Virus record (IMG/VR): IMGVR_UViG_3300035698_004096
Span: 1-32,124 of that record
Length of the DNA stretch: 32,124 bases
From: a virus
Reading direction: 5' to 3' (one strand)
Shown piece after piece: positions 31,192 through 32,124 of this stretch (position 1 is its first letter; each line of letters starts with the position of its first letter). The position numbers and the translations under genes were made by a program. The notes beneath the pieces were generated by a model, which was not told where the DNA came from, did not search any database, and saw only the letters and a program-made list of their open reading frames with translations.

Positions 31192-32124
31192 TAAAGACAC
31201 AATAGGATCAGTATTATCTTCAGTTTCTTTCTTTAAAGGAATGAAAGATAATACTGATAAAATACAGCAAGTATCTCAACTAGTATCAAAGAATGCTGGT
31301 CAGATTCGAAATGTGTTTGATAAAGTTGAATCAACTATGTCAACAAAATCAAGCACTAATATAGCATCTAGTCTAGAATCTGGACTAAATGATGTTACTA
31401 GAGTAATTGAAGAAAAAGATAGAAACACTCAAGGCAGTTTTTCAAACATAAAGCAAAAAATGTCTTTTATGAGAGATACATTAGATAATGTAAATGAAGA
31501 AGTGTGGGCTATTAAAAGCTCAGCATATAGAAATAGAACTTCTATTAAAACAATGCAATCGAATTTTGATTCTATACAAGCTAATTTTCAAAGACAGCAA
31601 TTTGCGAATATAGAACAAAAAAGAGAAGATGATTTTAGATATACTACTTTAAATCAACAAGTTATGCAAAATAAATTAGAAGTTGGACAGGCTAGAAGCG
31701 CTCTTGCAGATTTAGCAGCTACGCTTCAAAGCGCTGGATCAAATAATCCTAGTGGAAGTATTATAGGAAGTTATTTAGCTTATCAAATAGCAAAATTTGC
31801 TTTAAGAAATCCTTGGGTTCTTGCTGCTGGAGCAGGAATATTAGCTGTTGGCGCTATAGCCAGCTTTATAGCTCCAAAGGGAGATCCAGGAGAAAAAGTT
31901 AAGTCTGATGTAGATAAATTAAAAAAAGATCTTGGTACTGGGGCTGATGGTGGAATGAGCCCAAGGCGTGATCCAAGAAGAGGAGAAACTAAGTCTTCTG
32001 TTGCAACACAACAAAGAACAAACATTGGAAGAACTAAAAAATTAACTGATGGATTTGGACCCGGTGGAGCTGGCGGAAATGTGCACGGCCAGATTGAAAG
32101 ATTGTATGAAGGTGGTAAACCAAA
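31181..32124 (+). CDS. Probable tail tape-measure / hub protein, N-terminal part (runs off right edge)
   Basis: An open frame from the ATG at 31181 to the window end, at least 314 residues. The start (MALNKDTIGSVLSSVSFFKG) is followed by a long helical, Gln/Asn/Ser/Lys-rich region (residues about 20-190), probably coiled coil. A hydrophobic segment lies at residues 211-231 (PWVLAAGAGILAVGAIASFI). Then comes a polar, Gly/Pro-rich stretch. Long helices plus a hydrophobic segment are usual in tape measures, and the gene directly follows the gp26/gp51 chaperones, the normal position. A large virion protein with an enzyme domain further on cannot be excluded. Confidence 0.7.
   Translation, partial: MALNKDTIGSVLSSVSFFKGMKDNTDKIQQVSQLVSKNAGQIRNVFDKVESTMSTKSSTNIASSLESGLNDVTRVIEEKDRNTQGSFSNIKQKMSFMRDTLDNVNEEVWAIKSSAYRNRTSIKTMQSNFDSIQANFQRQQFANIEQKREDDFRYTTLNQQVMQNKLEVGQARSALADLAATLQSAGSNNPSGSIIGSYLAYQIAKFALRNPWVLAAGAGILAVGAIASFIAPKGDPGEKVKSDVDKLKKDLGTGADGGMSPRRDPRRGETKSSVATQQRTNIGRTKKLTDGFGPGGAGGNVHGQIERLYEGGKP

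Noticed and set aside
1-32124. tRNA genes, CRISPR arrays, integrase, transposases, diversity-generating retroelement
   Set aside because: No cloverleaf, spaced palindromic repeat array, recombinase or reverse transcriptase motif was seen; the only repeats are coding fibre repeats.

Overview
This window is a late-gene (virion assembly) region of a tailed, contractile-tail phage of the T4-like group. It looks closest to the aquatic or marine branch (cyanophage- or pelagiphage-like). The evidence is an almost continuous run of T4-type baseplate genes in recognisable order (gp48, gp53, gp27-like, gp5, gp25, gp6, gp7-like, gp8), a divergent gp4 head-completion gene, and gp54-like, gp26 and gp51-like genes. 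T4-type late promoter octamers (NATAAATA) lie at transcription-unit heads. The DNA is AT-rich (about one third GC by eye) and densely packed, with start/stop overlaps. There is no gene-free stretch longer than about 100 bases, and I saw no tRNA, CRISPR array, integrase or insertion sequence. The host cannot be read from the sequence.

Layout. (1) 1-770, minus: the 5' part of a collagen-like tail/virion fibre gene that runs off the left edge. (2) 870-4465, plus: a 1114-residue enzyme that joins three glycosyltransferase-like units and a C-terminal FkbM-type methyltransferase, followed by an 83-aa orphan. (3) 4462-9182, minus: two small fibre-like virion proteins, a prolyl-4-hydroxylase-like 2OG-Fe(II) oxygenase, a fibre protein ending in a Hint (hedgehog/intein) domain, a tail-fibre-assembly-like protein, a repeat-rich virion protein and a small coiled-coil protein. 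(4) 9182-17357, minus: very large virion proteins of 929 and 1610 aa (the latter with a DUF4815-like N-terminus) flanking a 159-aa orphan. (5) 17369-28565, minus: the baseplate core gp8, gp7-like, gp6, gp25, split gp5 (spike part and OB part), gp27-like hub, gp53 and gp48. (6) 28564-32124, plus: gp4, a conserved unknown, a gp54/tube-like protein, gp26, a 58-aa gp51-like protein and the start of a probable tape-measure gene.

How the parts work together. Regions 5 and 6 encode hub, wedge, tube cap and assembly chaperones. Regions 3 and 4 probably encode peripheral baseplate and fibre parts. Regions 1 to 3 combine a collagen-like fibre, a fused glycosyltransferase/methyltransferase, a hydroxylase and a self-cleaving-type Hint domain, which suggests post-translational modification of the virion surface. 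The points most worth checking are this proposed fibre-modification set, a T7 slippery heptamer that would fuse gp26 to the gp51-like frame by a -1 shift just before the tape measure, a gp5 gene split by one in-frame stop, and three compact gene junctions (face-to-face late promoters around a 16-bp palindrome, a shared TTAA stop, and a shared CATG start).
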